Positions 31,085-42,100 of a DNA stretch of 64,000 nucleotides are shown here, piece by piece. Numbering within the stretch: position 1 is the stretch's first letter; each line of letters starts with the position of its first letter. Below the pieces are notes generated by a model. That model saw nothing but the letters and a program-made list of their open reading frames with translations. It made no database searches and had not been told where the DNA came from. This DNA comes from Croceitalea marina (GTDB lineage Bacteria > Bacteroidota > Bacteroidia > Flavobacteriales > Flavobacteriaceae): the NCBI RefSeq assembly GCF_042684265.1, contig NZ_JBHULB010000013.1:1-64000 (forward strand), given 5' to 3'. The translations under genes were made by a program, and so were the position numbers.

Positions 31085-34000
31085 ATGAATTTAACTAAAA
31101 ACAACCTGACTAAGTACCGATATGGTAAACTACTCTCGTTGCTGTTTTTGATGTTTGCGACCATGACGACTTATGGTCAAGCTCAATCAGTAAGTGGTAC
31201 TGTTTATGATAATAGCGGAAGCCCTTTACCGGGTGTGAATGTAATTGTAAAGGGGACCTCCAGTGGTACCCAGACTGATTTTGATGGTAACTATACTATT
31301 AATAATGTAGATTCTGGAGCGGTTCTAGAGTTTTCATACATTGGTTTTAAGACAACCGAAGCAACCTTTTCTGGAAGTAGCGTCATTAATGTAACTATGG
31401 AAGAGGACACACAGGCATTGGACGAGGTGGTTGTGATAGGCTACGGAACACAAAAGAAAAGTGATGTAACCGGTGCAGTTGCAAGCATTGACTCTAAGGC
31501 AATTGAAAAATTTACGTTTACTGATGCCTCTCAGGCATTACAAGGGCAACTAGCCGGTGTAAGCGTTCAATCTGCCGGTGGTGCTCCGGGTGCGGGCACT
31601 GATATCGTAATACGTGGTATCGGCACCTTTTCAAACAACGGCCCTTTATTCGTTATCGATGGTGTAATTACCAACAATATGAGCTCTGTGAGCCCACAGG
31701 ATATTGCTAATGTCTCCGTTCTTAAAGATGCTTCCGCATTGGCCATTTACGGTTCTAGGGCAGCAAACGGTGTTGTCATTGTTACTACCAAAAAAGGAAC
31801 TAGAGGAAAATTAAGTATTGATTTTAACACGAGTTATGGGGTTGCAAGTGTAATTAGAGAGCTAGACTGGGCCAATAACAGACAATATGCCGATATCGTA
31901 AACCGTGCGAACGATAACGATGGTAATGCAAGATTTCCGGCAAACGACACGCAGTTCGATCCGAATTTTGGAAGCAACCTTTACGCCGAGTCTGTACAAA
32001 CGGCTGGTGTCCATGATAGCAACCTTAGACTTTCCGGTGGTGGAGAAAACACACTTTTCAGCTTATCATTAAGCCACTATGACCAAGAAGGGGTGATTAA
32101 ATTCTCCGATTTTGAACGATATACGGTAAGAGCTAACGCAGGCTTCACAAAAGGAAGATTCGACCTTCAAAGTACAATAGGTTTAACCAGAACAGTAAAC
32201 AATCCCAATCCATACTTTAATAGGGAAAGAAACTTGTTACCTACTATTAATCTAAGAAATAGTGCTGGTCAATTTAGTGCTTCTGACTTAGAAGATAGAG
32301 GTATTGATGCTGCCCTTGGCGCTTTTTACGGTCCAGGAACCATCGTTAACGAATTAGGTTTGGCCGCTTTAGAAGACAGAACCATCACAAGAAATACTAT
32401 TTTAGGTAATATCGCCGCTTCTTATGAGATATTCAATGGCTTAACGTATAAATTAAGTCTAGGTCTTGAATCTTATGCTAACAACAACTTTAGGTTTAGT
32501 CCGGCAGAACAAGTAATTTTCGATGGTTCTAACAGAGCATTCTCAGAACTTTCAGAAACCAATGAAAATTTCCTTTCTACTTTAGTAGAGCACACTTTAA
32601 ATTACAACAGAACCTTTGGCAAACATACTGTTGATGTATTAGGAGGTTTCACAGAGCAAATTAACGATGTACGCAGATTAGGGGTTAATGCGATTAACTT
32701 TCCTTCAAATGATATTAGAGTTGCTTCTGCTGGTGAAGTACAAAATACTCCTGCATTTCAGGGTACCGATGCTATACAGTCTTATTTTGGAAGGGTAAAC
32801 TATACGTTTGATGATCGATATGTACTTACAGGTACGCTTCGTCGTGACGGTTCTTCTCTTTTTAAGGAAGAACTGAGATGGGGTACTTTTCCATCAGCTG
32901 CCGTTGCATGGAATATCAGTAATGAACCATTTTTACAAGATTTCGATGCTTTGACAAATATCAAATTTAGAGTAGGTTATGGTGAAATAGGTTCTAATAA
33001 TGTTGGGCGTTATGCCACGGACCCTGTATTAAATTTATTCAGTGAATATATTTTAGGAGACAACCAAACTAGGGTTCAAGGATACTCTATCACCAATAGT
33101 GTTAACCCTAACCTTACTTGGGAAACTACTAAAACAACAAACTATGGTTTAGAATTCAATACCCTCAACAACAGGTTGGGTATTACCATGGAATACTTTG
33201 TAAAAGATACTGAGGACATTTTGGTCTCTACACCTCTTTCTTTTATTACCGGAACTGGAAATCCTGTTCCTGCTAACCGAGGTAGTATTACAAATAGTGG
33301 TTTCGAATTTCTAGCCAACTATCGCGATCAAATCACCGACGATTTATCCGTTAGCGCAACATTTAACTTTTCAACAGTTAAGAACGAGGTAACTTCAATT
33401 GGTGATGGTTCACCGATTAGATCTGGTTCTTTTACTTCAAACACCATTTTTAGTACTCGAACAGATGTTGGGCAGCCAATTGGATCTTTTTATGGTTATA
33501 TCGTTGACGGAATTTACCAAAGTGATGCCGAGGCAACTGCTGCCAACGACCAACCTGGTAATCCACGTGCCGGTGATTTAAGATTTAAGGATATAGCTGG
33601 CCCCGATGGTAGTGGCCCTGATGGAATAATCGATGAAAATGATGAAACCTATATTGGTAATCCTGCTCCTGATTTTGAATATGGACTTAATTTATCGGCA
33701 GAATATAAGAATTGGGACGTAAGCCTATTCTTTAATGGAGTTGCGGGTAACGAAATTTTAAATGGAACAAAATACCGAGGGTACTTCGATTTTAATGGCA
33801 ACTACTTTGCAGATGCCCTAAACGCTTGGACACCTTCAAATACGAATACCAATATTCCAAGAAATACACAATCAGACCCTGGTTTCAATAGAAGAATGTC
33901 AACATTTTACTTAGAAGACGGTTCTTACTTTAGGTTAAGAAATGCCCAAGTAGGGTATTCTATACCAGATACCATTCTAGATAAGATAAAACTGGCCAAA

Positions 34001-34174
34001 CTACGCTTATACGTATCAGCGATAAATCTATTTACCATTACAGACTATGAAGGTTATTACCCTGAAGTAGGTCGTAACGGAAGAGGCGGTCGCGGAGTAT
34101 TTACAAGAGGTGTAGATGAAGGTTCTTACCCAACACCGAGAACCCTTCAACTTGGTGTACAAGTTTCTTTTTAA
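31085..34174 (+). CDS. susC: SusC-family TonB-dependent outer-membrane transporter
   Basis: A 1029-residue protein. A signal sequence (ends TTYGQAQ) is followed by a carboxypeptidase D-like domain (VSGTVYDNSGSPLPGVNVIVKG...), a TonB-box-like ALDEVVVIGYGTQKKSDVTGAV, the plug (about 130-235, with VIDGVI and LKDASALAIYGSRAANGVVIVTTKKG) and a 22-strand barrel ending LQLGVQVSF. It imports oligosaccharides across the outer membrane with the SusD lid encoded next. It is the first gene of the core operon. Specificity cannot be read from the sequence. Confidence 0.95.
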   Translation: MNLTKNNLTKYRYGKLLSLLFLMFATMTTYGQAQSVSGTVYDNSGSPLPGVNVIVKGTSSGTQTDFDGNYTINNVDSGAVLEFSYIGFKTTEATFSGSSVINVTMEEDTQALDEVVVIGYGTQKKSDVTGAVASIDSKAIEKFTFTDASQALQGQLAGVSVQSAGGAPGAGTDIVIRGIGTFSNNGPLFVIDGVITNNMSSVSPQDIANVSVLKDASALAIYGSRAANGVVIVTTKKGTRGKLSIDFNTSYGVASVIRELDWANNRQYADIVNRANDNDGNARFPANDTQFDPNFGSNLYAESVQTAGVHDSNLRLSGGGENTLFSLSLSHYDQEGVIKFSDFERYTVRANAGFTKGRFDLQSTIGLTRTVNNPNPYFNRERNLLPTINLRNSAGQFSASDLEDRGIDAALGAFYGPGTIVNELGLAALEDRTITRNTILGNIAASYEIFNGLTYKLSLGLESYANNNFRFSPAEQVIFDGSNRAFSELSETNENFLSTLVEHTLNYNRTFGKHTVDVLGGFTEQINDVRRLGVNAINFPSNDIRVASAGEVQNTPAFQGTDAIQSYFGRVNYTFDDRYVLTGTLRRDGSSLFKEELRWGTFPSAAVAWNISNEPFLQDFDALTNIKFRVGYGEIGSNNVGRYATDPVLNLFSEYILGDNQTRVQGYSITNSVNPNLTWETTKTTNYGLEFNTLNNRLGITMEYFVKDTEDILVSTPLSFITGTGNPVPANRGSITNSGFEFLANYRDQITDDLSVSATFNFSTVKNEVTSIGDGSPIRSGSFTSNTIFSTRTDVGQPIGSFYGYIVDGIYQSDAEATAANDQPGNPRAGDLRFKDIAGPDGSGPDGIIDENDETYIGNPAPDFEYGLNLSAEYKNWDVSLFFNGVAGNEILNGTKYRGYFDFNGNYFADALNAWTPSNTNTNIPRNTQSDPGFNRRMSTFYLEDGSYFRLRNAQVGYSIPDTILDKIKLAKLRLYVSAINLFTITDYEGYYPEVGRNGRGGRGVFTRGVDEGSYPTPRTLQLGVQVSF

Positions 34175-34190
34175 CTCAAAAAAAATAATT

Positions 34191-35771
34191 ATGAAAAACA
34201 TTCAAAAGAAAATGAAGACAGGTATAGCTTTGCTAGCTATCAGTCTTGTTAGTTTAAATTGTTCTGATGATATTTTAAATCAGACAAATCCAAACTCTAT
34301 TACCCCTGCATCATTCTGGCAGAATGCCGATGATGCCAATAGAGGGGCATTTGGTATGTATACTCCATTTACCAATATTTGGTACTATACCCGTTTTGAG
34401 ATTTTTACTTCCGATTACAGAGATGATGTAATCAATGGTTTCAATACTTCTGAAAGAACCGCTGTTGGTTATTTTAGTGGTACTGCGGACAGTAACGCTA
34501 CCTTTTGGGTATGGCAAGCTATGTTCCAAGGTGTGGCGAGAGCCAATGAAGTAATCTTTAATGTGCCTAACATAGATATGGATGCGACCCTTAGGGATAA
34601 TATTGTTGGGGAAGGTCATTTTGTAAGGGCTTTTAATTACTTTAATCTACTGAACAATTGGAGAAATATTCCAATTATTACCTTACCAACATCAGAATAT
34701 GATTTGAATGAAGTAATGCAGGCCCCACCAGAAGATGTTTGGGCTCAGATAGAGCTTGACCTTCAAACCGCCCGTGACCTATTACCTAATTCTTGGTCTG
34801 CCGAGTTTACCGGAAGAGCAACTGCAGGTGCTGCGGCTGGCTTATTGGGCAAAACATACCTATACCAAGGTAAATGGGCCGAAGCCAAAGCTGTATTTTC
34901 AGAAATAATGGCCGGTACTTACGGTAGTTACCAGCTTATGGATGATTATGCGGCCAACTTTACCGAAGAGTTTGAAAATAATGCCGAATCATTGTTTGAA
35001 ATACAATTGGTAAATGATGGCAATGGTGGCTGGGGCGGCGACGGACCTGGAAGAGGGAAAGGTTCTGCCTACCAAGCCGATTTAGCACCTAGAGGTTTTA
35101 CCAACCAAAACGGAATGCGTGTCAACCAATGGGCCTATGATCTATTCACTGATGAAGTGACTGTAAATGGAGAGTTAGATCCAAGAATCTATACAACACT
35201 TTTCGCTAACAGTGATGAAACCACTGAATATCAAGGTAAGACATTAGCATTTAAGACCTTTACAGACAAAACATTTTTAGAAGCTTATCCTGACACAGAC
35301 TTAGATAAACCAATACCAATCTATGCTAATAAGTGGATGGATTGGGAATTTACTGGTCGTGTCGAATCTCGTGACGGCGGATGGCACGGTGGAGGAAATA
35401 ATCTTAGACTATTAAGATATTCTGATATTCTATTAATGTTCGCAGAAGCAGAATTCATGCTAAATGGTTCTACGCCTGCAGCTCTAGATGCTATAAATCA
35501 AGTTCGCGCAAGGGTAGATATGCCAGCATTCACCAGCATAACCATGCAAGATATTGAAGACGAGCGTGTCAAAGAACTTACTTTTGAGCGCACACGTTAT
35601 TATGATTTATTACGCTGGGGCAAAGTGGTAGAGAGAATTGTAAACAATCCTGATCTGAAGTCTGAAAGTGCTGGAACTGGTGCTTACAAACCTGGTAGAG
35701 AATACATTGCGATTCCACAGAATGATATTGACAGAAACTTCCCTCGCTGGACACAAAACGAAGGATATTAA
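34191..35771 (+). CDS. susD: SusD/RagB-family surface glycan-binding lipoprotein
   Basis: A 526-residue lipoprotein. Its signal peptide (MKNIQKKMKTGIALLAISL) ends at LNCS. The SusD-like N-terminal part has TPR helices (ATAGAAAGLLGKTYLYQGKWAEAKAVF) and the C-terminal RagB/SusD part has RLLRYSDILLMFAEAEFML, ALDAINQVRARVDM and ERTRYYDLLRWGK. It caps the SusC barrel and delivers oligosaccharides. The frame is open from 34116, inside susC, but the ATG at 34191, 16 bp after the susC stop, is right for a lipoprotein. A terminator follows the stop. Confidence 0.95.
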   Translation: MKNIQKKMKTGIALLAISLVSLNCSDDILNQTNPNSITPASFWQNADDANRGAFGMYTPFTNIWYYTRFEIFTSDYRDDVINGFNTSERTAVGYFSGTADSNATFWVWQAMFQGVARANEVIFNVPNIDMDATLRDNIVGEGHFVRAFNYFNLLNNWRNIPIITLPTSEYDLNEVMQAPPEDVWAQIELDLQTARDLLPNSWSAEFTGRATAGAAAGLLGKTYLYQGKWAEAKAVFSEIMAGTYGSYQLMDDYAANFTEEFENNAESLFEIQLVNDGNGGWGGDGPGRGKGSAYQADLAPRGFTNQNGMRVNQWAYDLFTDEVTVNGELDPRIYTTLFANSDETTEYQGKTLAFKTFTDKTFLEAYPDTDLDKPIPIYANKWMDWEFTGRVESRDGGWHGGGNNLRLLRYSDILLMFAEAEFMLNGSTPAALDAINQVRARVDMPAFTSITMQDIEDERVKELTFERTRYYDLLRWGKVVERIVNNPDLKSESAGTGAYKPGREYIAIPQNDIDRNFPRWTQNEGY

Positions 35772-35796
35772 GTAGTTTGATTGAGTTTTTTTAGAA

Positions 35797-35828
35797 AGGG
35801 AACCATTGTTTAAGATGGTTCCTTTTTG
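35797..35828 (+). terminator. Intrinsic terminator after susD
   Basis: GGAACCAT pairs with ATGGTTCC around a short loop, followed by TTTTT. It lies between susD and the VCBS gene. It should reduce read-through, giving more SusC/SusD than downstream products. Confidence 0.75.
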
Positions 35829-35841
35829 TATTTTAATGTAT

Positions 35842-38800
35842 ATGCAAAAACTGGTTGTTATTTTAGTGCTTACCCTATGTTTTTTCTCTTGTTCAGAAGA
35901 TACAAGTGAACTTACGGCCAATTCGATTTCCTTTGAAAAAGTAACTCCTGAAACGTCGAATGTTACGTTTACAAATGCGATTATAGAGAACGACACGCTA
36001 AACTATTTTGAATACCCATATTTGTATCTAGGAGCAGGAGTTTCTATAGGAGATATCAATAATGACGGTTTGAACGATATCTTTTTCTCCGGAAATTTGA
36101 CATCCAACAAGTTATACCTGAACAAAGGTAACATGGTTTTCGAAGATATTACCGAAACTGCCGGTGTAGGTGCAGAAGGAAAATGGTGCAGCGGTGTAAC
36201 CATGGCAGATATCAACCATGACGGGTTTATCGATATTTACGTGAGCGTTTCCAATAAATTCGGCAACGGTGAGAATCTTCTTTTTGTAAATAATGGCGAC
36301 AGTACTTTTACCGAAAGTGCATCCTCTTACGGTATAGCCGATACGGCAACTTCAATACAATCTACATTCTTTGATTACAATAATGACGGCCTATTAGACC
36401 TATTGGTAGCAAATTATCCCAACATACAAGTGAGCATGGGCAATGAGTATTATTACAATCTTATGCAGGAAAATAGTTTGGAAAACTCAGGCCATTTGTA
36501 CCAAAATAATGGAGACGGAACTTTTTCTGACGTTACGGCAAAAGCAGGGGTCCAAAACTTTGGACTTACCTTAGGGGTCGTCGCATCCGACCTAAATAAC
36601 GACGGATATAAAGATTTATACCTCTCAAACGATTTTAATGTTCCTGATTATCTCTACCTCAACAATGGTGACGGTACTTTTTCAGAGACTGTTAAAGAGT
36701 CTACGAGCCATACCTCAATGTTCGGAATGGGCCTAGACATTGCGGATTATAATAATGATGCCCTTATGGATTTAATACAGGTAGATATGACCGCAAACGA
36801 CTATAAACGGGCCAAGACCAACATGGCCAGCATGAGTCCTTCTACCTTTTATGGGGCAGTTGCTTTGGGTATGCATTACCAATACATGCAGAACTCCTTA
36901 CAATACAACAATGGAATTGACAAAAAAGGTCTGCCCAACTACAGTGATATTTCACGCTATGCAGGTATATCTACAACAGATTGGAGCTGGGGTCCCCTTT
37001 TTGCCGATTTTGACAATGACGGTTATAAAGATTTATTTATCACTAATGGTGTTAAAAGAGATGTAAACAATAACGATGTAAACGTCGAATATAGTTTTTC
37101 CGCATTGTTCGGAGATGACAAAAAAAAGGATTATCGTCTTTTACCAAGTACTCCAATACCCAATTTCGCCTTTAAAAACAAGGGTGATAATACTTTTGAA
37201 AAAGTTACTACGGCTTGGGGCCTAGATGAAAAAGGTTTTTCCAATGGGGTAAGTTATGGAGACTTGGACAATGATGGCGATCTTGATTTGGTTCTAAATA
37301 ATTTAGATAATGTAGCTACCATTTATGAGAATCAAAGTAACACTGAGACCCAAAAATTTTTAAGGATAAAATTGAAAGGAAATGCCACCAATCCATTAGG
37401 CATAGGCACCAAAGTATTTTTAGAAACCGATAATTCATCTCAGGTTCAAGAGCTAACGTTGACAAGAGGTTACCAATCTTCAGTTGAACCCATTATCCAC
37501 TTTGGGGTAAATTCAGCATCAAGTATCAAAGAAGTTAAAGTTCAATGGCCCAATGGTTTTCAAGAAACACTTTATGATGTTACAACGAACCAAACACTTC
37601 TTGTAGACATTAAGAATGCAGTGGAAATTTCAAAAAAAGGGAAGCAACGACAACAATTTGCAGAAGATATTACCGAAAGTACAGGCATCAATTTCGCTCA
37701 TAAAGAGAATGACTATGATGACTTTATTCACGAACCGCTCCTACCCCACAGGTACTCCAATATCGGTCCAGGTGTTGCGGTAGCAGATATAAATTCCGAT
37801 GGTTTTGATGATATTTTTATCGGTAATTCTTCCGGTAACCAAGCTATACTATATCTACAGGATGAAAAAGGCAATTTTAATGAAAAACAAGGGCCTTGGT
37901 TAGAAGATAAAGAATTTGAAGACGGGGGCGCTTTGTTTTTTGATGCCGATGGAGATGGAGACCAAGATCTTTATGTAGCAAGTGCAGGCTACATTGTAAA
38001 GGCCAGCAAGCAATTCTTACAAGATAGACTATACATGAATATTGATGGAGACTTTCATCATGTGAAAGGGGCGCTGCCCAATAACCCAACGAGTAATCGA
38101 ACTATAGAAACTGCGGACTATGACAATGACGGGGATCTTGACCTTTTTATAGGTGGCCGCGTAGTTGTAGGCAAATATCCATTCCCCTCCAGTAGCGTTC
38201 TTTTAGAAAATCAAGGAGGTAAAGACAAGGAAATAAGTTTTAAAAATGTAAATGATGAAATAGCCCCTATGTTTAATTCTTTAGGAATGGTCACCGCTGC
38301 CGAATGGGATGATTTTGATAAGGATGGAAATATTGATTTGATTATAGCAGGTGAATGGATGCCATTGCGGTTCTTTAAGAATACCGGAAAAAACTTTAAA
38401 GAAGTCACCCAAGAAACCAACCTTGGTCAAAATGTAGGATGGTGGTATAGTTTGGAGAAAGTAGACTTAAATTCAGACGGCACAATGGAATACTTGGCCG
38501 GTAATTTAGGCCTCAATTATAAATATACCGCTACTTTAAAAAAGCCTTTTGAGGTCTATGCCAATGATTTTGATGAGAATGGCTCAATGGATATCGTTTT
38601 GAGTTATAAAAAAGACTCAAAAAATTTACCTCTTCGAGGAAGAGAATGCTCCTCACAACAAGTACCGGCCATAGCACAAAGGTTTAAAACGTTTGAGGCA
38701 TTTGCCAATGCCAATTTAGAAGATATCTATGGTGAACATATGCTTCAAAACTCCCTCCATTACAGTGCAACCACTTTTAAAAGTTTTTTAATCAAAAAAG

Positions 38801-39156
38801 AGAATAGCACTAACTTTAAGAGTATTGAATTACCAGCCGAATTACAGTTCTCTTCTATAAACGATTTTGAAGTTTTTGACTATAACTCAGATGCTTACCC
38901 CGATATTATTTTAGGTGGTAATTTGTATGATGCTGAAGTTGAAACCACAAGAAATGATGCCAGTTTAGGCTTAATATTAGTGGGTGGAAAAGATGGCTTC
39001 TCAGAAGTTATTTCTCCTAATGAGAGTGGTTTATTTTTAAAAGGTGAGATACGAGCTTTAAAAATCATTAACTTATCAAAAGAAGATGAAAAAGGTCTCT
39101 TAGTCGTTTACAACGATAGACCCGTTCAATTATTTAAATTAAGACAATATGAATAG
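35842..39156 (+). CDS. FG-GAP/VCBS repeat lipoprotein with UnbV domain
   Basis: A protein of about 1104 residues. MQKLVVILVLTLCFFSC is a lipoprotein signal. The body is a set of FG-GAP/VCBS beta-propeller repeats with Ca-binding D-x-N-x-D-G loops (DINNDGLNDIFF, DFDNDGYKDLFI, DLDNDGDLDLVL, DADGDGDQDLYV). In the middle an ASPIC/UnbV segment (VKVQWPNGFQETLYDV) is followed by a second propeller set. Such proteins accompany SusCD pairs in marine Flavobacteriia and may bind glycan on the surface. Frames upstream of 35842 run through the terminator, so this start is preferred; 35836 is possible. Confidence 0.85.
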   Translation: MQKLVVILVLTLCFFSCSEDTSELTANSISFEKVTPETSNVTFTNAIIENDTLNYFEYPYLYLGAGVSIGDINNDGLNDIFFSGNLTSNKLYLNKGNMVFEDITETAGVGAEGKWCSGVTMADINHDGFIDIYVSVSNKFGNGENLLFVNNGDSTFTESASSYGIADTATSIQSTFFDYNNDGLLDLLVANYPNIQVSMGNEYYYNLMQENSLENSGHLYQNNGDGTFSDVTAKAGVQNFGLTLGVVASDLNNDGYKDLYLSNDFNVPDYLYLNNGDGTFSETVKESTSHTSMFGMGLDIADYNNDALMDLIQVDMTANDYKRAKTNMASMSPSTFYGAVALGMHYQYMQNSLQYNNGIDKKGLPNYSDISRYAGISTTDWSWGPLFADFDNDGYKDLFITNGVKRDVNNNDVNVEYSFSALFGDDKKKDYRLLPSTPIPNFAFKNKGDNTFEKVTTAWGLDEKGFSNGVSYGDLDNDGDLDLVLNNLDNVATIYENQSNTETQKFLRIKLKGNATNPLGIGTKVFLETDNSSQVQELTLTRGYQSSVEPIIHFGVNSASSIKEVKVQWPNGFQETLYDVTTNQTLLVDIKNAVEISKKGKQRQQFAEDITESTGINFAHKENDYDDFIHEPLLPHRYSNIGPGVAVADINSDGFDDIFIGNSSGNQAILYLQDEKGNFNEKQGPWLEDKEFEDGGALFFDADGDGDQDLYVASAGYIVKASKQFLQDRLYMNIDGDFHHVKGALPNNPTSNRTIETADYDNDGDLDLFIGGRVVVGKYPFPSSSVLLENQGGKDKEISFKNVNDEIAPMFNSLGMVTAAEWDDFDKDGNIDLIIAGEWMPLRFFKNTGKNFKEVTQETNLGQNVGWWYSLEKVDLNSDGTMEYLAGNLGLNYKYTATLKKPFEVYANDFDENGSMDIVLSYKKDSKNLPLRGRECSSQQVPAIAQRFKTFEAFANANLEDIYGEHMLQNSLHYSATTFKSFLIKKENSTNFKSIELPAELQFSSINDFEVFDYNSDAYPDIILGGNLYDAEVETTRNDASLGLILVGGKDGFSEVISPNESGLFLKGEIRALKIINLSKEDEKGLLVVYNDRPVQLFKLRQYE

Positions 39157-42100
39157 TCTAACCAAAGATTCAAGGTCAAACCAAAAAAACGAAGTACATA
39201 ATTTCTTAAAAAACCAAGTACTTACTTTTGTATTATTTTCATTGGCCTTAGCGGCATTTTTAGTGTCAAATTCATCTTATGGTCAAGACAATATTTATTT
39301 TGATAAGATAACAACTGATGATGGCCTTTCACAAAATGATGTAAACTCTATTTACCAAGATGCCCAAGGTTTTATGTGGTTCGGCACCCATGATGGCCTT
39401 AACATGTACGACGGTTATGACTTTACGGTATATAATCCTCAAAATGATGTTGCTGGTAGCATAAACAGCAATCTTATTTTCAAAATATTGGGTGATGAAA
39501 AGGGAAACCTTTGGGTGGGTACCACAGGGCGCGGCCTTAATTTCTTTGATAGATCGACTTCTACATTTACAGCATTTATGCATGATGAAGAGGATGCCTC
39601 AACTCTTGATAATGACCATATATCAGATTTATTGATAGATACAAAAAATCGCTTATGGGTAGCTACAAGCAGAGGAATCAATCTTCTGGACCTTAACAAA
39701 CCCCTAGATTCAGTAAATTTTCAGAAATACCATTTAGAAAATATTTCTTTTAGGCTGGGATGGGACGGAAAGATTATATATGACATTTTTGAGGATAGTG
39801 AAAAACGAATTTTCGTGGGGGGCTCTGGCGGCCTATACCAAATGGCCAGAGATGAAAACGGTCATATCTATTTTAAGTTAATGAATGAATCATTCGGACT
39901 CGAAGAACAGACCGTTACCTGTATTAATCAAGATAATTTAGGAAGACTCATTATAGGAACAAATCAAGGTTTCTACATACAAGAAAAAAGAAATGGGCAT
40001 TCAAAGCTCAAGAAAATAGCTAAAGGACAATTCAATTCAATCTTAATCGATAAGAAAGGGCATATATGGGCGGGCAGTAACCAGGGTTTGTTACAATTTG
40101 CTAATTCACCTCTAAAAGACATCCCTACGCTCGTAAATCAGTTCGTGTATAGCCCTTACGACGAAAGTAGTATAAGCAAGAACATCATAAAATCATTATA
40201 CACAGACAATACGGGTATCATATGGGTAGGTACCAATGGCGGTGGAATCAACAAATTTGATCCGGAAAGAAAAAAGTTTACTACAATTCAAAAAACCATG
40301 CATCCCAATAGCCTGAGTTATGACAAAATAAGGGCCATGTATGAAGATAGTAAAGGCACTTTATGGGTGGGTACCGAAGGTGGAGGACTCAACATGCAGG
40401 TTTTATCCAAAGATGGAATTTCAAAAAAGAAATTTAAAAACTTTCAAAGGGTATCCAAACCTTTCGCTCTAACAGAAATTGGAGAACCCGGAAACAAGAA
40501 ACTCTTAATCGGTGTAGAGGGCTCACCTGGATTGTACAAAGTAGATATAGAAGATTCAGAAAACATTACGGATAACGATATTGTTCCTTTTCATGAGGTA
40601 AACCAAAGTGTTTTTGCCATACTAGAAGATAAAGACAAAACCCTATGGATAGGAACCTATGGGGCAGGACTACAACGATGGATCAAAAAAGACGATGGTT
40701 ATAAAATAGATATTTTCATGAGTAATATTGGCGATGCTAAAAGCATCTCAAGCAATATTATCAGAAATATTTATGAAGATGTCAAAGGTAATATCTGGAT
40801 TGGAACCGGTGATGGCCTTTGTAGACTTGACCTTGGTGAAAAAAACAAAAACAATCCCAATTTTAAAGTATTCAAGAATAGAAAGGATGATAAAAATAGC
40901 TTAAGTCATAATTATATCCTCTCAATGTATGAAAGTGAAAAAGGAGATTTTTGGGTGGGAACTTTTGGTGGAGGACTTAATAAGCTTACCATACAAAACA
41001 AGAAAGTTACTTTTAAATCCTACTCGGAATCCAACGGTCTACCAAACAATGTTATTAAAGGTATTTTAGAAGATAGTGAAGGAAGTCTTTGGCTATCGAC
41101 CAATCAAGGTATTTCAAAGTTTTGCCCCAAAGAAGAAACCTTTAAAAATTATGATGTAAACGATGGACTTCAGAGTAATGAATTCCAAGAACTTGCGTGT
41201 CTTAAAAGAGCTAACGGGCAGATGCTCTTTGGCGGGGTGAACGGATTCAATACGTTTTTTCCGGAAGATATCGAAGAAAATAGCTTTCGGGCAGAAACTA
41301 TAATTACCAATCTTTCCATTTTCAATAAAGAAATAAACGTTGGTGAAAAAATAGGTGGAAGAGTACTATTAAATGAACCTATTTCGAATACGGACCAAAT
41401 AGAATTAAAATATCGTGAAAACAATTTTTCATTTGCTTTTGCCGCCTTACATTATGCAGCACCTCAAAAAAACCAATTTGCCTATATGTTAGAGGGTTTT
41501 GATGAAGAGTGGATAACGACCACCTCTGATAAACGTTTTGCTACCTATACCAATCTTGCTCCGGGCTCATATACTTTAAAGGTAAAAGCATCGAACAATG
41601 ATGGCCTGTGGGATGACAGCCCAACCGCTTTGAAAATTAAAGTCATACCCCCAATCTATAGAACCAATGTGGCTTATGCCTTTTATGGGCTTTTGATTCT
41701 TGGGCTTTTATGGTGGTTTTGGCGATATACTTTTATCAGAACAACGGAAAAACACCAATTACAGCTCGAGCATATCGAAAAGGAGCAATCTGAAGAGTTA
41801 CAAAGAGTGAAGTTGGAGTTCTTTACCAATATCTCACACGAATTCAGAACCCCGCTTACATTAATAAAAGGACCTTTAGAATATCTGCAAAAAAACGCTG
41901 GTTCATTAGATCAAGAAACTGTAGACGAACAGCACACGCTAATGCATAAAAACACCAATTACTTGTTAAGATTGGTAAATCAACTATTGGACTTTAGAAA
42001 ATTGAATCAAGGTAAAATGCGTCTGGTAGTTCGCAATACAGATGTAATATCTTTTATCAAAGAAGTAGTCGAACCGTTTCAGTTTTTGGCCCACAAAAAG